A stretch of DNA of 37,086 bases from CAYSLC01 sp964431545 (GTDB lineage: Bacteria; Desulfobacterota; Desulfobacteria; Desulfobacterales; JAABSP01), in contig CAYSLC010000026.1 of assembly GCA_964431545.1 (NCBI GenBank), forward strand, positions 1-37,086. Reading direction: 5' to 3'. A program made the translations under genes and the position numbers. Positions within the stretch are counted from its first letter, which is position 1. Each line of letters opens with the position of its first letter. Positions 24,412 to 33,058 of this stretch are shown in pieces. Below the pieces are notes generated by a model. The model made no database searches and was not told the origin of the DNA. It saw only the letters and a program-made list of their open reading frames with translations.

Positions 24412-25611
24412 ATGGATACACTGGAAGAGCTGATCAAGGGAATGGGGAAGACTCTGGAGACACGGCGGAAAGCGGTGGCCGAAACGCTGGACGGCGGACG
24501 CCCGTCAGGATCCGTGGGTCCCCTGCGGGAGGTCCTGTCGGCCATCGAGACCCTTCCCGGAGAAGAAGACGGACGCCGTCGGCTCCGGTTGGCCGATCTC
24601 GGCGAGCGCGCACTGGATCTGTCCTATGAGGTGACGGAGCTGCGCCGGGATGTCCGGTACCTGGAGGACGGGGAGGAGTCCCTGGCCGCCGATCTGTTCG
24701 ACAGCCACCCGGCCTTTGCGGAGCGGGTCCGGGAGGGGTGCGAGTTTCTTTCCGGGGTTCGGCTCAAAAACCTCTTCACCGACCGGGACGGCACCGTCAA
24801 CAACTACTGCGCCCGGTACAACACCTCGGTGCAATCCGCCTACAACGCGGTCTTCCTCGGCCGGTTCGCGCGGACCCGTGTGGAAAACGGCGTGATCCTG
24901 ACCTCCGCCCCGCTGGCCGGCGTGGGGATCCTCGACATGAGCGCCATGCCCGACGGACTGGTCATCCATGGCGGCTCAAAGGGTCGGGAGATGGCCGACA
25001 CCGGCGGCCGGCGCCACAGGTTGGAGATCCCCGAAAACCAGGCGGAAGCGCTCCGGACCCTCAACCGCCGCCTCAAAAGACTGTTGGAACGCCCGGACTA
25101 TCGGCAATTCGCCCTTCTCGGGTCGGGACTTCAGTTCAAGTACGGCCAGACCACCGTGGCCCGGCAGGATGTGAACGATTCGGTGGATACGTCCGTTTCC
25201 CGGTCATTTCTCGACAAGGTCCGGGAGCTGGTGCGGGAGGTCGACCCGGAGTCCCGCCACTTCCGCATCGAGGACACCGGCAAGGACATCGAGATCATGC
25301 TGACCGTGGACGGAGAAAAGGGCGAGAAGCGCCGGGATTTCAACAAGGGGGACGGCATCCGGTTCATCGACCGAACCCTTGGACTCGGCATGGCCCGAGG
25401 GCCCAATCTCGTCTGCGGCGACACGGCCTCGGACGTCCCCATGGTCCAAGCGTCCGTGGACCTCTGCGAAGAGACCCGGACCATCTTTGTCACCACTTCC
25501 GAGGACCTCCGAAAAGAGGTCGGACGGGCCTGTCCCCGAAGCTTCTTTGTGGAGACGCCGGACATGCTGGTGATGATCCTCAATCGACTGGGAAAGGGGG
25601 AGAAGCGATGA
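24412..25611 (+). CDS. HAD-superfamily phosphatase, trehalose-6-phosphate phosphatase-like
   Basis: 399 residues. A helical N-terminal region of about 110 residues precedes a HAD phosphatase core: motif I FTDRDGTVNNY (nucleophile and acid/base aspartates in DxDGT), a possible motif II threonine/serine in ILTSAPLAG, and motif III/IV FNKGDGIRFIDRTLG followed by GDTASDVPM. This arrangement resembles HAD-IIB sugar phosphatases such as trehalose-6-phosphate phosphatase. The ATG at 24412 is preferred because ACAGGAG precedes it; an upstream in-frame ATG at 24376 has no ribosome-binding site. The stop overlaps the start of the GH65 fusion by four bases (ATGA), strongly linking its substrate to an alpha-glucosyl disaccharide (phosphate). 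Exact substrate is inferred. Confidence 0.75.
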   Translation: MDTLEELIKGMGKTLETRRKAVAETLDGGRPSGSVGPLREVLSAIETLPGEEDGRRRLRLADLGERALDLSYEVTELRRDVRYLEDGEESLAADLFDSHPAFAERVREGCEFLSGVRLKNLFTDRDGTVNNYCARYNTSVQSAYNAVFLGRFARTRVENGVILTSAPLAGVGILDMSAMPDGLVIHGGSKGREMADTGGRRHRLEIPENQAEALRTLNRRLKRLLERPDYRQFALLGSGLQFKYGQTTVARQDVNDSVDTSVSRSFLDKVRELVREVDPESRHFRIEDTGKDIEIMLTVDGEKGEKRRDFNKGDGIRFIDRTLGLGMARGPNLVCGDTASDVPMVQASVDLCEETRTIFVTTSEDLRKEVGRACPRSFFVETPDMLVMILNRLGKGEKR

Positions 25612-28600
25612 ACGGATATCCTTTCAAAGGGGGCGTCTTCGACCTGGACGGCGTCATCACCCAGACCGCCAAAACCCACTTCAAGGCCTGGAAGGAGACC
25701 TTCGATGGATTCCTGGAGACCCAGGGCGAAAACCAGCGGGCGTTCACCCATCAAGAGGACTATCTGCCGTATGTGGACGGCAAACCCCGCTACGATGGTG
25801 TCCGATCCTTTCTCCAGTCCAGGAAGATCGATCTGCCCTGGGGAGAGCCCGGCGACGGACCGGAGAAACAGACGATCTGCGGCCTCGGCAACCGGAAGAA
25901 CGCCCGGTTTCAAGAACTGGTGGAGGAGGAGGGGGTGGCGGTCTACGACACCTCGGTCTCCCTGATCCGGGAACTCAGGGCGGCGGGCAAGCGCCTGGGC
26001 GTCGCCTCCTCCAGCCGGAACTGCCGGCTGATCCTGGAAAAGACCGGACTGCTCGACCTCTTCGACGCGGTGGTGGGGGGCGAAGTCTCCCGTGAACTCG
26101 GACTGGCGGGGAAACCGGCCCCGGACATCTTCATCACCGCCGCCGAGAATATGGGGCTGGTCCCCCAGGAGTGCTTCATTGTGGAGGACGCGGTCTCCGG
26201 TGTGCAAGCCGGACGGAAGGGGAACTTCTCCCTGGTGGTGGGGATCAGCCGGGGCGAACACAACCGGGACCGGCTCTTCAATCACGGCGCGGACCTGGTG
26301 AAGTCGGATCTCGGGGATCTGCCCCTTTCAGAGATCGGGGAATGGTTCGAATCCGGCCTGGATGAAGCCCTCTGGCGGCTCACCTACCGGGGCTACGATC
26401 CCGGCACCGAACCGCTCCGGGAGGCCCTGACCGCCGTGGGCAACGGATATTTCTGCACCCGAGGGTGCATCGTGGACGAGGGGATCAACGACGACATCCA
26501 CTACCCCGGCACCTATCTGGCCGGACTCTACGACAAGCGCCCCACGGAGATCGCCGGCCGGAAGATCTACAACAACGATCTGGTCAACTGCCCCAACTGG
26601 CTCTCCGTCCGCTTCCGGATCGACGACGGCCCCTACCGCGGCATCTCCGAGATGGAGGTGCTCGACTACGTTCATGAATTGTGTCTCAAAACCGGCGTCA
26701 TGACCCGCGGGTATGTGGTCCGGGATCCCGAAGGCCGGACCACCCGTATCGAGACCGAACGGTTCGCCAGCATGGCGTCCCCCCATATGGCCCACCTGCG
26801 GTACCGTCTGACCCCGCAGGACTATGACGGGGAACTCACTCTGAAAAGCGCCCTGGACGGCACCGTCGTCAACTACGGGGTACAGCGATACCGGGACCTG
26901 GAGTCCCGCCACCTGCAGCCGGTGAAGAGCGAGCGAAAGGACGGCATCATCACCCTGGGCGTCCGCACCATCGGCTCCGGCGTGACCCTGTTCATGAACG
27001 CCCGCCATTTCATCTGCGGGGAGTGTGAGAAGATCTCGGCGGATACCATCGAAGGGGAAGGGTATGTGGCCCGGGAATACCGGTTGGCGTCCCGCGAGGG
27101 AGGGACGATCACCCTGGAGAAGGCGGTGGCCGTCCATACCTCCCGGAGCTGGGATGATGGAGAACCGGAGGCCGCATCCCTGTTCGCCGCCAAGGACGCG
27201 CTACCATTCGAGGAGGCGCTGGAAAAGCACCGCTCCGCTTGGGCGGACCTCTGGCGGCTCGCCGACATCACCGTGGACGGCGACAGGTTCGCCCAGAAGG
27301 TTCTCCGGCTCCACGCCTTCCATCTGCTGGCCACCGCCTCGCCGCACAACACCCGGTACGACGTGGGGATCCCGGCGCGGGGTCTGCATGGCGAAGCCTA
27401 CCGGGGCCACATCTTCTGGGATGAACTCTTCATTCTCCCCTTCTTCAACATCCGGTTTCCGGCGGTGAGCCGCGCCCATCAGATGTACCGATACCGCCGC
27501 CTCGACGCCGCCAGGGAGAACGCCGAAAAGAACGGTTTCCGGGGCGCCATGTACCCGTGGCAGACCGCGGGCGAAGGGACAGAGGAGACCCAGGAGATCC
27601 ACTACAACCCCGCCTCCGGTGAATGGAACCCGGACCTGAGCCAGCGCCAGCGACACATCTCGATCTCCATTGCGTACAACATCTGGAGCTACTTCTACGT
27701 CACCGACGATAACGCCTTTCTGTATGCTTACGGCATGGAGATGCTCCTGGAGATTGCCCGGTTCTGGGCAAGCATCGCCCGCTATGATCCGGCGGACGAC
27801 CGGTACCACATCGAGGGGGTCATGGGGCCCGACGAGTTCCATGAGAAGTACCCGGGCGCCGAGACGGGCGGATTCAAGGACAACGCCTACACCAATATCA
27901 TGACCGCCTGGCTGCTCCACAAAACCATCCAGACCTACGAACATCTGCCCCATTCCGTGCGGGCCCGGGTGCGGAAGAAGATCGGATTCAGGGAGGCGGA
28001 ACTGGAGACCTGGAGCCGGATGGTGGAGAAAATGGGGGTGGTCATCACCCCGGACGGGCTCATCTCCCAGTTCGACGGATTCTTCGATCTGGAGGCGTTC
28101 GATTGGGACGCGTACCGGGAAAAATACGGCGACATCCACCGGCTGGACCGGATCCTCAAGGGCGAGGACGACTCACCGGACCGGTACCAGGTGGTCAAAC
28201 AGGCCGATACCCTCATGTCCTTCTATCTGCTCTCGCCGGGTCAGGTGGCGCGGACCCTGGAGCGGATGGGGTACGCGCCCGGTGATCCGACGGCGCTCAT
28301 GAAACGGAACTACGACTACTATATCCAGCGGACCAGCCACGGCTCCACCCTCAGTTTCGTCGTCCATTCGGCGATACTCCAGTATCTGGAGGAGCACCGG
28401 GAAGACCAGATGTCCTGGTACAGGACCGCCCTGGAGAGCGACATCTTCGACATCCAGGGCGGAACCACGCCGGAGGGGATCCACACCGGCGTCATGGGGG
28501 GGACCCTGGACCTGGTGATCGAGGCCTTCGCGGGCATCGATTTCTACCGGGACCACATCGAGGTCCACCCCCGTCTGCCGGACGCGTGGCACCGCCTCCG

Positions 28601-28820
28601 GTTCCGGATGATCCACCGGAAGAACACCCTGATGATCGATCTGACCCGGCGGGAGATGACGTTCCACCTGGAACGCCGGCGGGGGGAGGAGACGTTTGTC
28701 CGTTACAAAGGAGAAGACCACCATTTTACCGGCGAGGGGATCATCCGGCTGGAACTCACCGGCGAACCGAAGGATGTCCGCCGGAAAGGGGGCGGCGATT
28801 CGGAGGCAGAGTGGCGGTGA
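25608..28820 (+). CDS. Beta-phosphoglucomutase / GH65 disaccharide phosphorylase fusion
   Basis: 1070 residues. Residues 1-240 are a beta-phosphoglucomutase-type HAD domain (GVFDLDGVITQTAKTHFKAW, nucleophile in DLDG; SSSRNC; GKPAPDIF; VEDAVSGVQAG). Residues about 260-1040 are a complete GH65 phosphorylase: N-terminal beta-sandwich (GNGYFCTRG), then the (alpha/alpha)6 barrel with FWDELFILPFFNIRFP, the general-acid Glu in EGVMGPDEFHEKY and the phosphate-binding loop TSHGSTLS. GH65 enzymes reversibly phosphorolyse trehalose, trehalose-6-phosphate, maltose, kojibiose or nigerose to beta-glucose-1-phosphate, and the mutase half converts that to glucose-6-phosphate; fusion channels the intermediate. 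The preceding phosphatase-like gene favours trehalose or its phosphate. Cytoplasmic, no signal peptide. The lactate permease gene starts 65 bases later. Confidence 0.88.
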   Translation: MNGYPFKGGVFDLDGVITQTAKTHFKAWKETFDGFLETQGENQRAFTHQEDYLPYVDGKPRYDGVRSFLQSRKIDLPWGEPGDGPEKQTICGLGNRKNARFQELVEEEGVAVYDTSVSLIRELRAAGKRLGVASSSRNCRLILEKTGLLDLFDAVVGGEVSRELGLAGKPAPDIFITAAENMGLVPQECFIVEDAVSGVQAGRKGNFSLVVGISRGEHNRDRLFNHGADLVKSDLGDLPLSEIGEWFESGLDEALWRLTYRGYDPGTEPLREALTAVGNGYFCTRGCIVDEGINDDIHYPGTYLAGLYDKRPTEIAGRKIYNNDLVNCPNWLSVRFRIDDGPYRGISEMEVLDYVHELCLKTGVMTRGYVVRDPEGRTTRIETERFASMASPHMAHLRYRLTPQDYDGELTLKSALDGTVVNYGVQRYRDLESRHLQPVKSERKDGIITLGVRTIGSGVTLFMNARHFICGECEKISADTIEGEGYVAREYRLASREGGTITLEKAVAVHTSRSWDDGEPEAASLFAAKDALPFEEALEKHRSAWADLWRLADITVDGDRFAQKVLRLHAFHLLATASPHNTRYDVGIPARGLHGEAYRGHIFWDELFILPFFNIRFPAVSRAHQMYRYRRLDAARENAEKNGFRGAMYPWQTAGEGTEETQEIHYNPASGEWNPDLSQRQRHISISIAYNIWSYFYVTDDNAFLYAYGMEMLLEIARFWASIARYDPADDRYHIEGVMGPDEFHEKYPGAETGGFKDNAYTNIMTAWLLHKTIQTYEHLPHSVRARVRKKIGFREAELETWSRMVEKMGVVITPDGLISQFDGFFDLEAFDWDAYREKYGDIHRLDRILKGEDDSPDRYQVVKQADTLMSFYLLSPGQVARTLERMGYAPGDPTALMKRNYDYYIQRTSHGSTLSFVVHSAILQYLEEHREDQMSWYRTALESDIFDIQGGTTPEGIHTGVMGGTLDLVIEAFAGIDFYRDHIEVHPRLPDAWHRLRFRMIHRKNTLMIDLTRREMTFHLERRRGEETFVRYKGEDHHFTGEGIIRLELTGEPKDVRRKGGGDSEAEWR

Positions 28821-28885
28821 TCCCCCCCGGTGATCCGGGTCGGGATCTTTCCTTTTTGACGCAAACTGCTGCAAAGGAGAAACTG

Positions 28886-30580
28886 ATGTCCATCGGCTTG
28901 CTGGCACTGTTCGCATTCATCCCCATCGCGCTGGCGCTGATTCTGATGGTCGGGTTCAGATGGCCGGCCACCCGAGCCATGCCCCTGGCCTGGCTGGTGT
29001 GCGCGCTCGTGGCGGTCACCGTCTGGAAAATGCCGGCGGGCTTCGTGGCGGCCGCCACGCTCAACGGGTTCGGCGGGGCCGTGAACGTCCTGATCATCGT
29101 GTTCGGCGCCATTCTGATTCTGTACACCCTGCGGGACTCGGGGGGAATGGAGACGATCAACCACGGATTCCACGGCATCAGCAAGGACCGGCGGGTCCAG
29201 GTGGTGATCATCGCCGGCATCTTCGCCGCCTTCCTGGAGGGCGCGGCCGGATTCGGCACGCCCGCGGCCATTGCGGCGCCGCTGCTGCTGAGCCTCGGGT
29301 TCCCGGCACTGGCGGCCGCCCTCGTCTGTCTGATTCTGAACTCGTTTCCCGTCACCTTCGGGGCGGTGGGCACGCCGGTCTGGTTCGGGCTGACCCCTCT
29401 CGAAGGGAAGGTCGCCGAGGCCGTCGCCGCCAACCCCGGGATCGCCTTTCAGAACATGGGTGAATTTTTCAAAGTGGTGGGCCAATGGTCCGCCGTGTTC
29501 CACCTGCCCATGATCTTCATCCTCCCCGTCTTTGTCCTCGGCTTCATGACCCGCCTGTTCGGGCGGCATCGGTCATGGAAGGAAGGGTTGAGGGCCTGGA
29601 AATTCTCCGTCTTCGCCTCGACCTGCTTTGCCGTGCCGTACCTGTTGACGGCGTTTCTGTTCGGCGAGGAGTTCCCGTCCCTGCTGGGCGGCCTTGTGGG
29701 CCTGGGGCTGACGGTGTTCGGCGCCAAACGCGGCTGGTTTCTCCCCGAGGAGGTCTGGGACTTCCCCCCCCAGTCCGACTGGGAGGCGGAGTGGACCGGC
29801 GAGATCCCCACCACCGACACATGCGACTTCACGGCGCACATGAGCCAGCTCAGGGCCTGGACCCCCTATGTCCTCATCGGCCTGATCCTCGTGCTGACAC
29901 GGGTCGGTTTCCTGCCCTTCAAGGACTGGGTCACCGCCCTGGAGATCCGCATCCCGGACATTCTGGGGTATGACACCGTGGATTTCTCCATGAGGCCGCT
30001 CTACCTGCCCGGCGTCATCCCCTTCACCCTGGTGGCCGTGCTGACCATCTTCATTCACGGGATGAAACCGGCGGCGGTCAAGACCGCCTGGGTCGACGCC
30101 GTCAAGCGTATGAAGAAGCCCGCCATCGCGCTCCTCTTTGCCGTGGCGCTGGTGGAGATCTTCAAGCAGTCGGCCAACAACGACCTGGGCGTCCCCTCCA
30201 TGCCCCTGGCCATGGCCGGGGCCACCGCCGAGGTGGCCGGCGGAACGTGGCCCTTCTTCGCCTCCTTCGTGGGGGCCCTCGGCTCCTTCATCACCGGCTC
30301 CAACACGGTCTCGGATCTCCTGTTCGCCGAATTCCAGTGGGGGGTGGCCTCCTCCCTGAACCTGTCCCGCCAGATCATCGTGGCGCTCCAGGCGGTGGGC
30401 GGCGCCATGGGCAACCTGGTCTGCATCCACAACATCGTCGCCGCATCGGCCACCGTCGGCCTGGTGGGCATGGAGGGGGTGATCATCAAGCGCGACGCCC
30501 TCCCGATGCTCCTCTACGGCGTCATCGTCGGCGCCATGGGACTGCTGTTCTGCTATGTGCTCTTTCCCGGAGCTTTTTGA
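28886..30580 (+). CDS. L-lactate permease (LctP/LldP family)
   Basis: 564 residues with about a dozen or more hydrophobic transmembrane segments. Family signatures: GFRWPATRAMPLAWLVC near the N-terminus, FLEGAAGFGTPAAIAAPLL, LILNSFPVTFGAVGTPVWFG, FVGALGSFITGSNTVSDLLF and QAVGGAMGNLVCIHNIVAA. These define the lactate permease family, proton symporters for lactate and glycolate in the inner membrane. The ATG at 28886 is preceded by AAAGGAG. It follows the GH65 fusion by 65 bases, so it could share its transcript although the substrates differ. No lactate dehydrogenase genes are near. It converges with the crotonase-fold gene; no clear terminator seen in the 48 bases between. Confidence 0.92.
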   Translation: MSIGLLALFAFIPIALALILMVGFRWPATRAMPLAWLVCALVAVTVWKMPAGFVAAATLNGFGGAVNVLIIVFGAILILYTLRDSGGMETINHGFHGISKDRRVQVVIIAGIFAAFLEGAAGFGTPAAIAAPLLLSLGFPALAAALVCLILNSFPVTFGAVGTPVWFGLTPLEGKVAEAVAANPGIAFQNMGEFFKVVGQWSAVFHLPMIFILPVFVLGFMTRLFGRHRSWKEGLRAWKFSVFASTCFAVPYLLTAFLFGEEFPSLLGGLVGLGLTVFGAKRGWFLPEEVWDFPPQSDWEAEWTGEIPTTDTCDFTAHMSQLRAWTPYVLIGLILVLTRVGFLPFKDWVTALEIRIPDILGYDTVDFSMRPLYLPGVIPFTLVAVLTIFIHGMKPAAVKTAWVDAVKRMKKPAIALLFAVALVEIFKQSANNDLGVPSMPLAMAGATAEVAGGTWPFFASFVGALGSFITGSNTVSDLLFAEFQWGVASSLNLSRQIIVALQAVGGAMGNLVCIHNIVAASATVGLVGMEGVIIKRDALPMLLYGVIVGAMGLLFCYVLFPGAF

Positions 30581-30628
30581 CCGAAACGGCGGGACCCCCT
30601 GGAGGCGGCGCCGGGCCGGCCGGGACGC

Positions 30629-31408
30629 CTACCGGCAGGAGACCTCCCGGGCGAAGTCGGCGGAGTCGACGATCCGGAAGATCTCCTGGTTTTCGTAGTC
30701 GAGGTAGGCCCGGAGATCCCGCATGGAAAAGCTGACCAGTCGCTTGATGCCCGCCAGGGAGCTGGTCCGGTTGGCGCCGAACCCGTGGGCCACCTCCAGG
30801 GCCGCCTCCTCGAGGAGATCCGGGGGCACCACCCGATCGACGATGCCCAGCCGCAGGGCCTCCTCCGCCGGGATCTCCCGTTTGAGCAGCAGGACCTCGT
30901 AGGCCTTGCTGGGCCCGAGCATCCGGCTGAGAAAGAAGGCGCCGCCCCCCTTGGAGAGGAGCCCGAGATCGAGATAGGGGTTCTGGAAAAGGGTGTTGTC
31001 GGCGATGATCCGGTAGTCGCAGGCCAGGCTGAGATTGAGGAAGAGCGAGATCACCCGGCCGCTGGTGGCGTGGATCACGATCTTGTTGAGATCGGCGAGG
31101 GTGAGGATGAGCTGGTTGATGATGTTGCACAGCCGGCGGATGTCGTTCCTGTCCCATCGGCGCTTCACCAGGTCGAAGAACCCGAGGTACTCCTCGCACC
31201 CGGTCCGGGCCTGTGAGGAGTCGACCACGATGACTTTGATCCCCTTGCTCCGGGAGACCCGGGCGAAGTAGCTCTGGACCAGGTCCCGATCCTGGAGGTT
31301 GCTGGCGTGCCGGAAAATGTTCTCCTTGAAGCTGAACACCACCACCTCGTCGTACCGCCGGGTGGAAAAAAACCCGTGGTCCACTTCGATCTGTAACTGC
31401 TCCTCCAT
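30629..31408 (-). CDS. Crotonase-fold (enoyl-CoA hydratase/isomerase family) protein lacking both catalytic glutamates
   Basis: 259 residues. The crotonase fold is clear from SLACDYRIIADNTLFQNPY, DLGLLSKGGGAFFLSRMLG and AEEALRLGIVDRVVPPD. However, the oxyanion-hole glycines (usual GPALGGG) read GRVISLF, the first catalytic Glu position is Asn (LFLNLSLACD) and the second (usual PEVxLG) is Tyr (PYLDLG). It is therefore unlikely to be an ordinary hydratase and may bind an acyl-CoA or act by another chemistry. The ATG at 31408 has a strong AAGGAGGTG upstream. Its own promoter (31592-31621) and a long leader separate it from the PNPOx-like gene. No CoA-metabolism genes adjacent. Confidence 0.78.
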   Translation of the reverse strand: MEEQLQIEVDHGFFSTRRYDEVVVFSFKENIFRHASNLQDRDLVQSYFARVSRSKGIKVIVVDSSQARTGCEEYLGFFDLVKRRWDRNDIRRLCNIINQLILTLADLNKIVIHATSGRVISLFLNLSLACDYRIIADNTLFQNPYLDLGLLSKGGGAFFLSRMLGPSKAYEVLLLKREIPAEEALRLGIVDRVVPPDLLEEAALEVAHGFGANRTSSLAGIKRLVSFSMRDLRAYLDYENQEIFRIVDSADFAREVSCR

Positions 31409-31591
31409 CTCGCACCTCCTTGGAAAAAGGTTGGATCAGGGGAATCGACGTCGTCGTCCGACCTTAAGGAGGGGCGGGATTCGGAATCCGGTGACGAGAA
31501 GAGGGAGCAACGGAACCTCTCTACGAAGCGGAGATCGGCGGGGATCCGGCGGCACATGTCGATCGAGGTCGGAACACGTCGGCCCGGCACC

Positions 31592-31621
31592 ATTCTACCT
31601 CGGAATTTCGTCGGATCTCAA
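31592..31621 (-). promoter_or_regulatory. Candidate promoter of the crotonase-fold gene
   Basis: Minus strand: TTGAGA (31621-31616), 18-base spacer, TAGAAT (31597-31592); both boxes match 5 of 6. It predicts a leader of about 175 bases before the start at 31408. It lies between the stop of the PNPOx-like gene (31688) and the crotonase gene. Confidence 0.55.
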
Positions 31622-31687
31622 GGGATTTTCCGGCCCCGACGTCGGCGCCGTCCGCGGGCATCGGAGGATTTCCCGGTCGGGATCGGG

Positions 31688-32149
31688 TTAGGAGCGTTTC
31701 CCGGTGATCCGCCGGATCGACATCTTCAGGATCACGGTGGCGGACAGACTCTTCGGCCCATAGGCGCCGGGGGCCGCAAAACGGGGATCGTAGTGGGCCA
31801 TGATCCGGTCCAGGGCCCGCCCTCGCTCGGCGGGATCGTCGAGGGTCTCGATCTCCCCGAAGGCGAGGGCGCTCTCGTACCTCATGCCGAAGGCGCACGG
31901 ATCTTCCCCGGTCCGGAGATGGTGGCCCCGGACAAAGGCGGCGCAGGCCCGATTGTTGCGCCGGAGGATGTCGAGCTTCCTCCCCTCCCGGGCGCAGTGG
32001 AAGTAGAGGATCTTCCCCTGAAAACCGAAGCACAGGGGGATCACGTAGGGCTGGCCGTCGTCGCACAGGCCCAGGTGGCAGATGGGGGAGTTCCGGAGGA
32101 TCGATTCGATCTCTCCGGGATCGGTGACCTCTTTCTCTTTTCGTTTCAT
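31688..32149 (-). CDS. Pyridoxamine 5'-phosphate oxidase-like FMN-binding protein
   Basis: 153 residues of the split-barrel flavin-binding fold. ICHLGLCDDGQPYVIPLCFG and KILYFHCAREGRKLDILRRN are characteristic of the PNPOx-like/NimA family, in which such stretches contact FMN. Members reduce or sequester flavins, hemes or nitro compounds; the role here is unknown. ATG at 32149 with AGGAG upstream. It starts 18 bases after speE and so may be the last gene of the polyamine operon. Cytoplasmic. Confidence 0.82.
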   Translation of the reverse strand: MKRKEKEVTDPGEIESILRNSPICHLGLCDDGQPYVIPLCFGFQGKILYFHCAREGRKLDILRRNNRACAAFVRGHHLRTGEDPCAFGMRYESALAFGEIETLDDPAERGRALDRIMAHYDPRFAAPGAYGPKSLSATVILKMSIRRITGKRS

Positions 32150-32167
32150 GGGCTCCTGAATGCGGCC

Positions 32168-33058
32168 CTACCCCTCGGAGGGGGCGGGAAGCGGATCGAG
32201 GATTCCGGCCAGGCGGGTCCGGAGGAAGGTGGGCAGCACAAAAGCGGAGGCGTGGATCCCGGCGTTGTAATAATCCATGGACAGACCCGCCTCCGCCACC
32301 CGCCGGGCATCGAAATCGCCGATGGGACACGGCCCTTTGGAGGCGAACCCGAAGCTCCAGATCCCCCCCGGATAGGTGAGGGTGGGGAACAGGTAGAGGT
32401 GGAGCCTTGAAAACGCCGTCCGCTGGTTGCGGAGCATGGGTCCCTGGATTTCGGGGTCGTAGAGGGGCGACTCGGCCTGGGTGACCAGGATGCCGTCCGG
32501 TGCGAGGAGCTTCGCCACGCCCCGGTAGAAGGCCTCGTCGAAGAGGGGCGCCGCCGGCCCCACCGGATCGGTGGAGTCGACCAGGACCACGTCGAAGGTC
32601 TCCGGAGCGCGACGGACGTAGGCGACCCCGTCTTCGATGCGCAGCTCCAGGCGGGGGTCATCCAGGGCGGAACTCACGGCCGGCAGATGTTCCCGGCAGG
32701 CGTCCACCACCATTTGATCGATCTCCACCATCACCGCCCGTTCCACCTGGGGATGCTTGAGCACCTCCCGGGCCGCCCCGCCGTCCCCGCCGCCGATGAT
32801 CAGCACCCGCCGGGGGTGGGGATGGACGAAAAGGGGGACGTGGGCGATCATCTCGTGGTAGATGAACTCGTCGCGCTCCGAAAGCATGATCACACCGTCG
32901 TTGAGGAGCATGGCTCCGTGGCCGGCGGTGCGGACCACGTCCACCTGCTGGTAGGGGCTTGTCCCGGAAAAGAGGGTCGACTCCACCCGGAAGCTCATGC
33001 CGACCATCTCCTTGTGGATCTCCCGGACCCAAATCGATGGGGGGGTACCGCTCTCCAT
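32168..33058 (-). CDS. speE: Spermidine synthase (polyamine aminopropyltransferase)
   Basis: 296 residues, normal length for SpeE. It transfers the aminopropyl group of decarboxylated AdoMet to putrescine. Motifs: YQQVDVVRTAGHGAMLLNDG, YHEMIAHVPLFVHPHPRRVL, the nucleotide-binding IGGGDGGAAREVLKH, EIDQMVVD, and the catalytic aspartate loop VLVDSTDPVGPA. QAESP and TLTYPGGIWSFGFASKG near the end are also canonical. The start ATG abuts the stop of the AdoMet decarboxylase gene (TAGATG), with the ribosome-binding GGAGGT inside that gene, so the two are translated together. These two genes are enough to convert putrescine to spermidine; no putrescine-forming gene is in the window. Confidence 0.95.
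   Translation of the reverse strand: MESGTPPSIWVREIHKEMVGMSFRVESTLFSGTSPYQQVDVVRTAGHGAMLLNDGVIMLSERDEFIYHEMIAHVPLFVHPHPRRVLIIGGGDGGAAREVLKHPQVERAVMVEIDQMVVDACREHLPAVSSALDDPRLELRIEDGVAYVRRAPETFDVVLVDSTDPVGPAAPLFDEAFYRGVAKLLAPDGILVTQAESPLYDPEIQGPMLRNQRTAFSRLHLYLFPTLTYPGGIWSFGFASKGPCPIGDFDARRVAEAGLSMDYYNAGIHASAFVLPTFLRTRLAGILDPLPAPSEG

Noticed and set aside
24738..25607. N-terminal extension of the GH65 fusion by 290 codons
   Set aside because: That part overlaps the HAD gene in another frame and is Arg/Pro/Gly-rich; the HAD domain of the fusion begins properly at 25608.
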